14,264 nt of DNA, from the NCBI GenBank assembly GCA_002751075.1, contig NAOQ01000004.1, forward strand, positions 350,834-365,097, in the 5' to 3' direction. A program made the translations under genes and the position numbers. This document shows, in pieces, positions 1-9,130 of the stretch (positions are counted from its first letter, which is position 1; every line of letters begins with the position of its first letter). The notes under the pieces were generated by a model. It had not been told where the DNA came from. It saw nothing but the letters and a program-made list of their open reading frames with translations, and made no database searches. The DNA comes from Ichthyophonus hoferi (Eukaryota > Opisthokonta > Ichthyosporea > Ichthyophonida > Ichthyophonidae).

Positions 1-288
1 ATATAGCAAGGAGTATTGTATATAGTACGTATGCATGTTAGTATATATGCATGTATGTTAGTGTGTATGTTATTGTATATACTGCTGACCTAGATTATAT
101 TGTATTATATTACCTAACCACATTATATTTTATTATTTCATTTATAGTCCGAATTAGTATTATTTAATATTTTAACCCATTACATTGATTGGTGCATTAA
201 GCTTTAATATTTTAATTGGTATTTTCATTAGTATTTAAATTAGTGCGTACAGTACTCCCTTTTCTTACGTATGTCAACCCATATATAG
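1..288 (+). other. 3' part of the last FBP1 intron
   Basis: This is AT-rich DNA with TATG/TGTA runs and stops in all three forward frames, ending in TATAG directly before the FBP1 terminal exon. No earlier FBPase block, such as the one around NPMA, could be found here. The intron is therefore longer than 288 bp. Confidence 0.6.
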
Positions 289-432
289 GCTGGAGGTATG
301 GCATCAACTGGACATTCCCGCATTTTAGACATTGTACCCAAGGATATTCACGAGAAATCACCAATTTTTATTGGCAGTAAGAGAGAGGTTCTACGTATAG
401 AAGAACTATATAGGGAAATGAATGCCAAATAA
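289..432 (+). CDS. FBP1: Fructose-1,6-bisphosphatase, last exon (partial gene, 3' end)
   Basis: The exon encodes 47 residues and a TAA stop. It opens with [10 protein letters not shown] and continues [20 protein letters not shown], then a Lys/Glu-rich tail ending in REMNAK. This matches the conserved C-terminus of class I fructose-1,6-bisphosphatase, where yeast has RILDLVPSHIHDKS and then a Gly-Ser. The enzyme hydrolyses fructose 1,6-bisphosphate to fructose 6-phosphate in the cytosol, the committed step of gluconeogenesis. The 3' splice site is TATAG at 284-288, leaving GCT GGA GGT in phase 0, which restores the family's 'AGG' before the RILD block. The substrate-binding and metal-binding parts lie upstream, outside the window. 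The first 288 bases show no coding similarity and are read as intron. Family assignment is firm; the exact exon start rests on the AG and on the family alignment. Confidence 0.88.
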   Translation, partial: AGGMASTGHSRILDIVPKDIHEKSPIFIGSKREVLRIEELYREMNAK

Positions 433-442
433 GGCTACATGA

Positions 443-806
443 CGTGATTTATTGAGGTTTTTCTATTGGATACATATATCTATAAAATGAATACGAAGTA
501 GGACTTACGTAATACAATAAAATTATGGTTATAATTGTCCAAATTAGGGATATGTGAATATGTACATGGCAGTAATATATATATATATATAAACATACAT
601 ATTAATTGTGTTTGTGATATTTATTATTGAAAAGTTTCTATTGGTTTCATAAAATATAAATGCTATATACGTAGTAAGACTTTTGTAATACAATAGGAGC
701 ATAGTTATAATTGACCAACCTAGAGATATGCTAATAATGTTAATATATGTGTATATATACATACACATATATTTGTAAATAAAAATATGCATATTAATTG
801 CCTTTG
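443..806. repeat. Diverged tandem duplication, two units of about 172 and 192 bp
   Basis: Unit 1 (about 443-614) and unit 2 (about 615-806) share, in order, a TTATTGA start, TTTCTATTGG, a TATAAA block, GTAATACAATA, TTATAATTG followed by CCAA, a GATATG block, a TA/CATA microsatellite, and CATATTAATTG followed by TTTGT. A third start, GTTATTTATTGGG, follows at about 811. The duplication lies just downstream of FBP1 and includes its possible polyadenylation signal. Confidence 0.6.
516..521 (+). terminator. Possible FBP1 polyadenylation signal AATAAA
   Basis: A canonical AATAAA lies 84 bases after the FBP1 stop codon, at a plausible distance for a 3' end. In DNA this AT-rich the hexamer also arises by chance, so support comes from position only. 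Confidence 0.3.
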
Positions 807-1213
807 TAGTGTTATTTATTGGGTTTCCATTTATAGTTGCTAGGATAGACAGCCAGGTTTATTGGTGGAAGTAGTCTTGTCGATTGGATTTGATGGTTCC
901 ATATTAGGATTATAAATGGCATGTTACCAAGAGTCTATTGTACAATACGTGTGTTTGCTTTATATTTATCACACTTTAGATAATCATATACACATCATAT
1001 ATCATATATATATATCTTAAGGTAATATCCTATAGTGCTGTGATAATTGTATATAATCTATCAGAACTCTAGAACTCACAGTGAGATCTACTAGACTATT
1101 GGGTCATGTACATCAATCAGGCCCTTGCTTATAGGAAGAATGAACTAATAAATGTACACGGCACTGATTATATTAAGAGGTTATGGTAGGATATTAATTA
1201 GCGTTCCCAGGGT

Positions 1214-1227
1214 CCGATCTAGATCGG
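1214..1227. repeat. Perfect 14-bp palindrome CCGATCTAGATCGG
   Basis: The two 7-base arms at 1214-1220 and 1221-1227 are exact reverse complements with no spacer. It stands out as locally GC-richer than its surroundings. No function can be assigned. Confidence 0.7.
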
Positions 1228-1279
1228 CGTAGTTCAATAGATATATGGGATATGTACTCCGATCATGTTATACATCATA

Positions 1280-1570
1280 ACATTTCACATGCCATTATAC
1301 TAGATTGTACTATATCATAGCATATCATACAGTATCATACTATATTACACTGTAACATAAAATAGCATAAAATAACAGAGCATAGCACAGTATATCATAA
1401 CATCATGACATATACTCCATAACACTATTGTACTATATTACATACTATATCATACTATATCATATCATAGCTTAACTTAACATAACATACATAACACAAT
1501 ATATCATAACATGCTACATCATACTCTATCGTACTACTACATACTACATCATACTATATTATGACATATC
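1280..1570. repeat. Degenerate pentamer-like array (CATAT / CATAC / CATAA)
   Basis: Short CATA-based words recur, including ATATCATAGCATATCATAC and ACTATATCATACTATATCAT. The array is irregular with frequent single-base variation. It resembles a decayed version of the pentamer satellite at the right end of the window. Confidence 0.5.
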
Positions 1571-2160
1571 ATACTTAAAAGCCTTTTTCATGACATAAAG
1601 GTTTTAACCAATAACTACATAGTAGATGTAAACGCTAGCCCCACCGGCTATTTGATTAGTATATTTTAACTACTCAATCAGCCATATTATTTACCATTAA
1701 TAGCATTATAGATTATACATCCTTCCATTAGGATTGAGAATTATTTAGACAAGAAACCAAAAAGGGCTACTATGGAACACAATAATCCTACACTGGGTCA
1801 CACTAGATATTACTGTCAGGGGGTAGGTTATAATCACTAGTTGTTGGGAATAATAAGTAGAGATAACAGCGCACCAGTGCCTTATTCGTTTATAAGGAGA
1901 GAGAATACTGAATTAGAGAGGGTTTTAACGTGTTTCTTAGTATACACAGAATACAGATATGCTAAGACATATTTTATTATTATTAAGCAAATCTGCAGGA
2001 CTTGTCTTAGGCAGGATGTCTAAAAAAATGTGCTATCTAGACCCAAAACATATGATCTGAAATGACTTATTATATAGTTGCAGAATTTCTACCATTTGAT
2101 GGCTTAATTTTGATAGATCATCTGCATATATACAAAATATATAGTATATATAAATATGTT

Positions 2161-2826
2161 GTTTTCAATAGTAAAAAAGGTAAACAAAAAAGTTCAAGAT
2201 AGATTAATAAATAACGTCAGTGATTTAAAGCCAGTAGCAACAAGTGACTAGATACGGGTGGGGTCTATGGTGAACTTAGCATCCACCAGTTCCATCATCA
2301 TAGCTAGATTTCTGGTTAAATACCTAAGATTATTAGGTCATAATTAGATTAATAATTTAACCAAATGAGTAGTATGCTTTGATTTTATTATAGGGCAATA
2401 GGCATATATAGAATAAGATGCATCTACATTCATATAGTTTTTTTATTTTCAATAATAAGGAAGGAAAACAAAAATGTTTAAGAGAGATAAGTAAATATTA
2501 CCGTTAATAAATAGCTTGACGGCGTAAATAATATGTTCCAAGTTCTGTAACGCAGAACGAGTAACCTACAGGTCAACAAATTAGGAATAAATACAAAAGA
2601 TATGAGCAATCAAACCCATGACTCAGAGCCCGTCTGAGACCTGTTTATATACCTTTATTGAGGTCACGACAAAATAAGCTAAGGATAGAGTTACATCATG
2701 AATAGATTATGATTATCACAAATGAATCTGATCACATACTAGAACAATCTGTATGTGACAATAAATTTTATTTTCAATAATAATAAAGGAAAACAAAAAA
2801 GGACAAAAGAGATAAGTAAACAATAA
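2161..2826. repeat. Dispersed A-rich repeat, three copies
   Basis: Copies lie at 2161-2215, 2441-2500 and 2766-2826. Each has TTTTCAATA, then A-rich sequence with GGAAAACAAAAA or a close variant, then a GATA(A) block. Copies 1 and 3 are followed by an identical 15-base word TCAGTGATTTAAAGC at 2217-2231 and 2861-2875. Spacing is about 280 and 325 bp. A related AAAGGAAAACAAAAAGGTAT occurs near 9197. The repeat could be old tandem duplications or a short interspersed element; no ends or target duplications were found. Confidence 0.5.
2248..2337 (-). pseudogene. Relic copy of the last exon of the MED30-like gene
   Basis: On the minus strand, 2313 down to 2248 reads RNLAMMMELVDAKFTIDPTR, one more residue and a TAG stop. 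The MED30-like last exon ends RDLSMMMGVVGSKFTLDPNP, one residue and a TAG. Over these 66 bases 50 match, and 11 of 21 residues are identical without gaps. The copy stays open to 2337, reading PNNLRYLT before the matching part, but the TLRQKNHDL segment is not recognisable. The two AG dinucleotides available as acceptors leave the wrong phase for splicing from exon 5 of the intact gene. It is therefore more likely a decayed duplicate than an alternative terminal exon, though the intact frame and stop leave room for doubt. No copies of exons 1-5 were found nearby. Confidence 0.6.
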
Positions 2827-2861
2827 TATGATATGATATGATATGATATAGTATGATATAT
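2826..2861. repeat. Short (ATATG)n pentamer array
   Basis: Four to five copies of ATATG/ATATGATATG are followed by AGTATGATATATC. It sits between the third A-rich repeat and the TCAGTGATTTAAAGC word. Confidence 0.7.
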
Positions 2862-3191
2862 CAGTGATTTAAAGCTGATACAGATAATAGAAATTTTGGA
2901 TTGGTAAGCAAAAATTAACAAAATTGAACTATAATTTAATAATAAGCCTACAGATAACTTAGGCCAATATACATATATACCCATAACACACATCAATACT
3001 AAATTATTGTTATGTACCTTCCTTACGTGTATTTAAGCAAAGCTCTATTATATTATCTACTCAATTTATTCAGCAGATCACTTGATTTAACTTACGGTAT
3101 GTATGTATTTGCTTAGTATTTGTAAAAATACATTCCCCTATATTGTATGATAGATAAGCAAGCAATAACCAACAATAATAACTCGATTAGA

Positions 3192-5723
3192 CTAGCTAGG
3201 GTTAGGGTCCAGGGTAAACTTGGACCCCACTACTCCCATCATCATAGATAGATCTCTCATTCCTTCCATCGCTAGTCGAAGGTCGTGGTTCTTTTGCCTT
3301 AATGTCTGGGAGGAACGTGTGATAAGTTGCTAATCATAAACAAGATTAGTGAAAGATAAGTGTTCATCTACTACTTTAATAATTAGGAGTAATAAGAAAA
3401 AGAAATGCATAGGAAGATATAAGATATAAGGTATAAGGTATAAGGTATAAGGTATAAGGTATAAGGTATAAGGTATAAAGTACAAGGTAAAGAGTATAGG
3501 GTATAAGGTATAAGGTATTAAGTATAAGGTATAAGGTATAAGGTATAAGTATAAGAACGTATAGGCAAAGGTGAATAGTTGCAGAATATTGTATTATAGT
3601 TGATTATGGTGTATTGTGGTGTACTCTGGTGTGTATGTTGTATTGCATTGCATTATATTATATTATGTTATCCTATATTACATTACAATAACCTATATAC
3701 TATCTCCCATAACTATCTCATCTCCTGTAGCAGCACTAACACACACCTATACTATGATTGTATATCAACATAGTACATAAAGATATAACAAATAACTACA
3801 ACAAACCATATAATCACAGAGGTAGGCTAAGGATATCTAAAAGAGAATATTAAAGATTAAAATATTTACTCTGTGCTAATGATTGGATCTAGTTGCAATA
3901 TATATATAAAATATAGAAGGGTGTAGATCGGTGGTAGATAGAACAAATATAAAAAAATATTAGATATAGGTATGGGAAGGTATATAAACCTATACACATA
4001 CCTATACCCATACATAAATATAAACATACACATATACTTATACATATATCTATACATACACATATACATATACTTATACAAATACACATAGATAGAGATA
4101 AAGAAATGAGAGAGAAAGAACAGTCTAGTATCCCTATGATCATATTCATTCTTACCCATGTAAGTTGATCTCTTTCATTGGATAAGGTGTGGAATTCAGT
4201 CATCTCCTCACTGGTCATTGGATGGTTGGCAAAGTGTGGCGGCCAATCGCCACCCTGTATATACATATGATAATCATTGGTATAGGTGCATATATGAATG
4301 CTGGTTACTATCTAATACATCTCTGCTATATATCTAGTATACCTTAGCAATCTATAACACTCAATCAATATACCCTATTAATAGTGGTTAATCCCATAGG
4401 TTAAGACTGTCTCTAATCTACAAAGAGAGCATAGGTAGATGTGATATGATCTAGTTGTTGATTGGTTATACATTATATTAAATAAATTAAAAATAATAAG
4501 TTAAAGAGTCAATACTATTGAAGCAGTGGTATTGTCATGCCATGTGAATGTAAATCAATATCACAGAGAGAGAGAGAGAGAGGCAGCCTACATCAGCACA
4601 CATTGTGTTAATATTAACTATGGCCTCCCTTAGCTGTACCATACACAGGGCATATGCATCGACATGCCGTCCGAGCTTTATCATTAATCCTTCGGTGGTT
4701 CTTTGTCCCTCCGCACTAATCTCTGCTACCGATAGACGACGGGTAGCTTTACGGGGACCTTCTTGGTCTAAATAATGTGTATACGTGCATGTGTATATGC
4801 ATATACGAATATGTATATGTGTGTATTAGTTTACATAAATATATCACAGTATGAAAGTATGATAGTATGCATGTACACATTATACATAAGAGAGTAAATC
4901 AATCATATTTATCGCCTTGTCATATATCCACCAATAAAGACAGGCCATATGATCTAAACTGCAAGCTGCAATATATATACACGGTCCAAGTTTTTGATTG
5001 GTTCTCCCATTTTATGTTAGCTATCTCTACCAAATCATATCTTACGACTTTGTTTTCAATTATAATGGGCCAATACAACGTAATACATAATCCTATAATG
5101 AGACATAACATCCCAGAATATAATACAATAGTACAAGTTATAATACAGTATAATATAAGAGTATATATCAGATATTATGCTAAAGTACAGTACAGTATAA
5201 TCCACCAATCACCATCTTCGGCTGTCTCTGTAGTTTCCTCCTCCTCTCCTAAGTCTGGTAGCTTGAACTGCAATACAGTAGGGGGTATAGATAAATATAG
5301 ATAAATATAGATAAATATGCATAAGTATGCAGGTACATATACTTATATACATGTACATACACACATATATACATATATACATACATATACATATACATCC
5401 ACATCTACATATATCTATACACATATAAATAAACAATGATATGCCTACCATTAGAGCGTTACTTTGCGTTTTAATATAAATTATGTTTGACAGCTAGAGA
5501 GAGGAAAGTGAAAGCGTCTAGCATAGTAGAAAGGATAGGTATAGACACATTATAGCCCACACCCACACAAACACACACACACATATATATAATACAATAT
5601 ATAAACATAGATATATACTTGGCGCAGGGTGTCAAATAACAAATAGGCCTCAGCTAGTATAGTATGCAGATCCTCCTGTGCCCCTTGCACTACAGATGCT
5701 AAGGATGAATAGTTGACAGGCAT
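3192..5723 (-). CDS. MED30: Mediator subunit 30-like protein, six exons, about 197 aa
   Basis: I built this from splice sites and matching phases. The exons are 5723-5619, 5493-5449, 5267-5213, 4767-4592, 4254-4156 and 3305-3192. Donors are GTATAT, GTAGGC, GTGATT, GTAGGC and GTAAGA; every acceptor is AG. The reading starts MPVNYSSLASVVQGAQEDLH (ATG at 5723) and ends with a TAG. Residues 1-50 look like a helix (TILAEAYLLFDTLRQ). Residues 51-69 are acidic, 70-127 a second helical block (KLGRHVDAYALCMVQLREAI), then CADGG at the exon 4-5 junction, and a C-terminal heptad-like helix with LRQKNHDLRLAMEGMRDL. Human MED30 has the same order: QETVQDI..FQLLR, then KLRLVYDKCNENCGG, then SEERREI.., then LKQKNQQLKQIMDQLRNL, in 178 residues. 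MED30 belongs to the nuclear Mediator complex that links activators to RNA polymerase II. The exon chain is well supported; the family name is an inference from weak but collinear similarity. The GTGATT donor is the least certain junction. Confidence 0.62.
3418..3557. repeat. (TATAAGG)n heptamer minisatellite inside intron 5
   Basis: About 19 head-to-tail heptamers are present. The first block, to about 3477, is nearly perfect. A degenerate middle follows (AGTACAAGGTAAAGAGTATA) and then a second clean block. On the host gene's coding strand the unit reads CCTTATA. Confidence 0.9.
3970..4090. repeat. TA/CATA-rich microsatellite in intron 5
   Basis: Irregular CATATAC, CTATACC and ACATATA words are repeated without a fixed period. 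It produces long spurious open frames on the minus strand. Confidence 0.65.
4565..4582. repeat. (AG)9 dinucleotide run just after the intron 4 donor
   Basis: On the transcribed strand this is an uninterrupted CT run starting 9 bases inside intron 4, right after GTAGGCTGC. A pyrimidine tract this close to a 5' splice site could influence splicing, but that is inference. Confidence 0.85.
5285..5430. repeat. ATAAATATAG and CATATA/ACATAC repeats in intron 2
   Basis: Near 5288-5318 there are three tandem copies of a 10-base unit, ATAGATAAAT (last copy ATGC-variant), followed by irregular ACATAC/ATATAC words to about 5430. All lie in the 181-bp second intron of the MED30-like gene. Confidence 0.65.
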
Positions 5724-5974
5724 GTTTTGGGTATAGATTCAGTATTGTATATTGTATTATGAGTAATAAAGATAAAGGAAAAGAGAGACAATAACATAAG
5801 TTTGCATATATGCTTACATGTATGTGTGTAAATGTGTGTATATATCTGTGTATATGTATGTGTTTGTGTGTGTGTGCGTTTACTGTATGTGTATATGTAT
5901 AGGGTATAAGTTAATAGTAATCCGACTATTACTTACTAGTAGAATTAATCACATATTGATCAGTATGCGATTCG

Positions 5975-6013
5975 TACCAATCTCAATGATTGGTAAGCGA
6001 TTAATATTAATCG
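5975..6013. promoter_or_regulatory. Two adjacent palindromes upstream of the MED30-like gene
   Basis: At 5975-5995 TACCAATC and GATTGGTA form perfect 8-base arms around TCAAT, so two CCAAT-box cores face each other. Two bases later, 5998-6013 is the perfect 16-bp palindrome CGATTAATATTAATCG. They sit about 250-290 bp upstream of the minus-strand start codon at 5723. Paired CCAAT boxes suggest binding by the CCAAT-binding (HAP/NF-Y) complex and the second palindrome a dimeric factor; both are inferences. The pair also shares GCGATT..GATTG words, so a small tandem duplication could have produced it. Confidence 0.4.
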
Positions 6014-7824
6014 TAGTGATTGACTTTCGGCGTTTACCGATCACAAAGCCCCAGGATCAATTTCAGGGTAAGCCAGATAATAAAGAGTGAAAAAGACAAC
6101 ATTGAGTGAAGGTAATTGTTGTTGGAAGATGTGTAATCTGTAGCAATGATTCTTTATGCATTTATTTGTATTAGGATATAACATATATTCTGATTATTTA
6201 TCGTCTGCTATTAAACAATAAATCAAGATTATTTATCATATTTGCACAGCAATCCAGATTGAGATTCTTGTTGGAACCAAGTTATTTCCAATAATTCTTG
6301 TATACCATACTATATTATGTATACAATTTAATCCAAATTCCATCTCACTGTATCTCACGTGTTTAGAATAGTAAAAATTAACCACTGTTATGGTTGACAT
6401 GGGGCTTTTAGTTTTCTTTACACTATAGTCCGCCACCTGACTTTTTTCATTGTCAAGGTAACGGCTTAAGATAAAGGCAGAGTATATTATGTTGACCCTA
6501 TATTTTCTCGTTTCTACATTTAGTTTTCACAATTTCAGAAAAACACAACTCTTTATTTTCTTCTATACTATAAGTGATATAGACATTTAATTGGTAGTTT
6601 GGACTATACACAATTTAATAGTAAGCTCATTACAAATAATTTCTCTATTACTGTCATAAACCATAAAGCAATTATATCAATGTGTTCTAGTGATAGTAAT
6701 TATTCATTCACTAGGATCTTATCTGGAGACTATAAGAGTTCATTAGTCCATTAAGATAAATATTCCTGATCTATAACGACGATCGGCTTTTAGAACCATT
6801 TGATTATTGGTTGATATAATGGATATTCTATAAAAATCCCAATTATCTTCTATTACCCAATAATCTATGCTATGTGACACGTGTTGATCCATACGCAAGT
6901 CTAGTATTTAAATTGAGTTAAAAAGATTACGTATTTTTAAAAGATAAGGAGCAGTTATATAAGAGGCATTATTTATGCAATTGAGTTGTCCTAGCTTGAC
7001 CTTATCTCCTAGTAAAATTATCACAGTCTATTTATGGTTTTATTTATGGTTTCATTTATGATAGCCAATTTGAACTACCAACCTTTCACAATACAATAAC
7101 CAACTAATAGGAGATGGTACATTATTTTGGAATTTTAAAGCGATACCGCGCAAGTTAAAACTTCAATATTTGCAAACTTTAAAATATGGGGTTATAATAA
7201 TATATATATATAATATGTAAAGTATGACATCTATTGATCTCTATGCTATTTTAGCTACCTACTCCAGATAATATAATAAAGTAAGTCATGCACACCTTAT
7301 GCATCAATAATAAATCTATATTTAGAACTGGTAATAATACAAGCAATATGGGTATATGAATTATACATCATCTAATGTATCCTACTGACTTCAAGGTCTA
7401 ATAGAATAAAATAAAGTATGCTAAACCAATATGTGTACTCTAACATATCATACCATATTAATACCACATATTTGCATGTATGAGCAAGAGGGCGGCACGC
7501 GCAATATATAACTACGCATAAACATGCATAATCTGTTATATGCCCGAGTAGAGTTAAAAAGAGCTAAAGATTTATATTAATAATATAATGTAGTGTAACC
7601 TAACATACGGATTATTCTTGTATGTAGTGATACGTACTATCATTAGAATTAATTCAATTAGATAATATATTAATATATGTATGCAATCCAAGCAAGACTC
7701 TGACTCATATTTTAAGATAAAACATTAAAAGATTGGCTTTGGCCGCAGTTGTTGAAAGCTAATTGCGAGGTTTCTTCATACAACACATTTTTATTTGGTT
7801 TGGTTTGGTTTTATCTCATTTTTT

Positions 7825-7875
7825 TGTTTCATCTTTTTTTTTCTTTTTTTTTTTAACTTCTTTTTTTTTTTTCGT
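7825..7875. repeat. Interrupted poly-T tract
   Basis: T runs of 7 to 12 bases are broken by single C, G or A bases, followed by CTTTTCTTTTTC. On the plus strand it yields a Phe-rich open frame that is an artefact. Similar tracts occur at 10632-10664. Confidence 0.8.
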
Positions 7876-8732
7876 ATTTTCTTTTCTTTTTCTAATAATT
7901 ATTATCTCCATTATGATCAATCTATCAAATACAATTTAACAATATTATCAGCTCTTTATTGGTTTATATTATTATTTATATATATTATAACCACATACAC
8001 ATTGCATATATACATTCCATATAAGAGCTGTCAAAGCTAAAATACTATCTTGCGCTCTAGATTGGCTCTTGATAAGCGCAGTCATAGACAAACATTCCTA
8101 CCTACATATATTTAAATTATTCTAAATTGGCATTTCATTTCAGTATTTGGTTCTCCCATATTACTATTTTCTATATGATGTTATATTGTTAGAAAAAGAA
8201 TATTTAACATGTGGAGTGGTTAGTACGATAGTGAGGGGCCATATAGGATTATCGCATTTTATTTCATTTTGTTATATATAATATGAATAAATATCCAAAT
8301 TAAATAAACAATACAACATAAGGAATTCCAACATAATTTCCCATAAAGGATAGTCATCATACATGTAGATTTGAACAAATGCATAGTTCATATCTTCATG
8401 GAAAGAGAGCTATCCTATTTTTTTAATTATATTATACTGAACAGTATTACACTATATATATTTATGTAAGGGAAACCTCAACAAAGTTATATAAATTTCA
8501 CATCCTGAAATTTAAATTAGGCGATTCATGCCATCCTGTACAGTAAGGAAAAATCTTGTTTTGTTAGGAAAACAAAGCACACAACATAATAGATTAACAG
8601 AGAAATATAATAATATTTAAATTGCCCCATATATCAAGTAAGCATTGTATTATCAAATAGCATGCCTTGTAAGATAAGTTTCACACAATAATTCTATTTC
8701 GGATAAACCTAACCGCAATTTATTGATTTTAA

Positions 8733-8748
8733 GATTACCGTGGTAATC
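8733..8748. repeat. Perfect inverted repeat GATTACC-GT-GGTAATC
   Basis: Seven-base arms are separated by two bases. It could be an operator-like site or chance; its position 0.9 kb before the 264-aa gene gives no direct clue. Confidence 0.6.
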
Positions 8749-9000
8749 CAGATCTTACATTATAACATTTATAAAGCATTTAACCCTTTCCAATTAGTAC
8801 GGCAAATACCATTGAATAGCATAATTCCTTCTTGATATAGTACCGGATGTATAAAAAGGAAACAAACAAATAAATATAAGTCATGGGATGTTATAGTTTA
8901 ATCTTGGTTTGTCATTTATTATCACCAAGATATCTCATGCTCATTTATGCATTCAAGGTTTTCAACCAATTAAGTTATAATGTGCGAGCCACCATAGTGT

Positions 9001-9020
9001 ACGTCATGGAAGGGTGACGT
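9001..9020. promoter_or_regulatory. Inverted pair of CRE-like elements (ACGTCA ... TGACGT)
   Basis: ACGTCA at 9001-9006 and TGACGT at 9015-9020 are exact reverse complements, eight bases apart. TGACGT is the core recognised by ATF/CREB-type bZIP factors. The pair lies about 640 bp upstream of the ATG at 9660, which encodes a protein rich in PKA-like sites. A regulatory link is inference from position and motif only. Confidence 0.3.
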
Positions 9021-9025
9021 TTTTG

Positions 9026-9130
9026 TAGTTATTGTGGTGATCTAGATCTGGTCATATTATATTAAAGTGATATAATATTATAATAGTATAAAATATATAT
9101 TATGCTGACTAGATCATTTACTATTTCACC
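9026..9130. repeat. Imperfect foldback of about 100 bp
   Basis: TGATCTAG near 9043-9050 pairs with CTAGATCA near 9110-9117. Inside, ATATTATAT at 9054-9062 and ATATAATAT at 9070-9078 form a perfect 9-base hairpin, with further AT-rich complementarity to 9105. It may be a degraded palindromic element or a simple AT-rich cruciform; no target duplication was seen. Confidence 0.45.

Larger units (their letters stand above)
433..3191. other. Intergenic region between FBP1 and the MED30-like gene
   Basis: This stretch lies between the 3' ends of two convergent genes. It holds the tandem duplication at 443-806, a 14-bp perfect palindrome at 1214-1227, degenerate CATAY arrays at about 1280-1570, three copies of a dispersed A-rich repeat at 2161-2826, and a relic of the neighbouring gene's last exon near 2248-2337. 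One open frame at 1841-2023 (+) has no ATG and no recognisable similarity. I see no other gene. Confidence 0.5.
3306..4155 (-). other. Intron 5 of the MED30-like gene (850 bp)
   Basis: The intron runs from donor GTAAGA at 4155 to acceptor CCTCCCAG ending at 3306. It holds the TATAAGG heptamer array, a run of TAT/CAT words at about 3970-4090, and GT-rich DNA at 3600-3650. Long minus-strand open frames across 3866-4155 are Tyr/Ile/Cys-rich translations of the microsatellite and not coding. Confidence 0.6.

Noticed and set aside
544-792. Minus-strand Tyr/Ile-rich open frame
   Set aside because: It is a translation of TA/CATA microsatellite within the tandem duplication.
1841-2023. Plus-strand open frame of 60 codons
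   Set aside because: It starts at a TTG, lacks splice or initiation context and resembles no known protein; most likely chance.
3418-3557. Reading the TATAAGG array as a telomere
   Set aside because: The unit is not a known telomeric repeat, the array is internal to a gene's intron and is flanked by unique DNA on both sides.
3866-4266. Long overlapping minus-strand open frames
   Set aside because: Only 4156-4254 is coding, as exon 5 of the MED30-like gene. The rest translates the CATATA microsatellite in intron 5 and lies after a good GTAAGA donor.
4920-5111. Minus-strand open frame that might be an extra exon in intron 3
   Set aside because: Phases of exons 3 and 4 already join directly, and this segment has no acceptor and donor pair that keeps the frame convincingly.
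4867-5304. A 145-codon plus-strand open frame
   Set aside because: It runs antisense to exon 3 and intron 3 of the MED30-like gene; composition is irregular and no family resemblance is seen.
5818-6090. Plus-strand open frame of 90 codons
   Set aside because: The first half is a GT/TATG microsatellite and the second half is the palindrome pair; not coding.
6236-6436. Minus-strand frame beginning ADYSVKKTKS
   Set aside because: Its start is GTG, not ATG, and no flanking exon or family was found. A missed exon remains possible but unsupported.
7480-7521. Short frame MSKRAARAIYNYA
   Set aside because: Only 13 codons, with no donor before the stop and no neighbouring exon.
7795-8040. Phe-rich plus-strand open frame
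   Set aside because: It is a translation of interrupted poly-T DNA.
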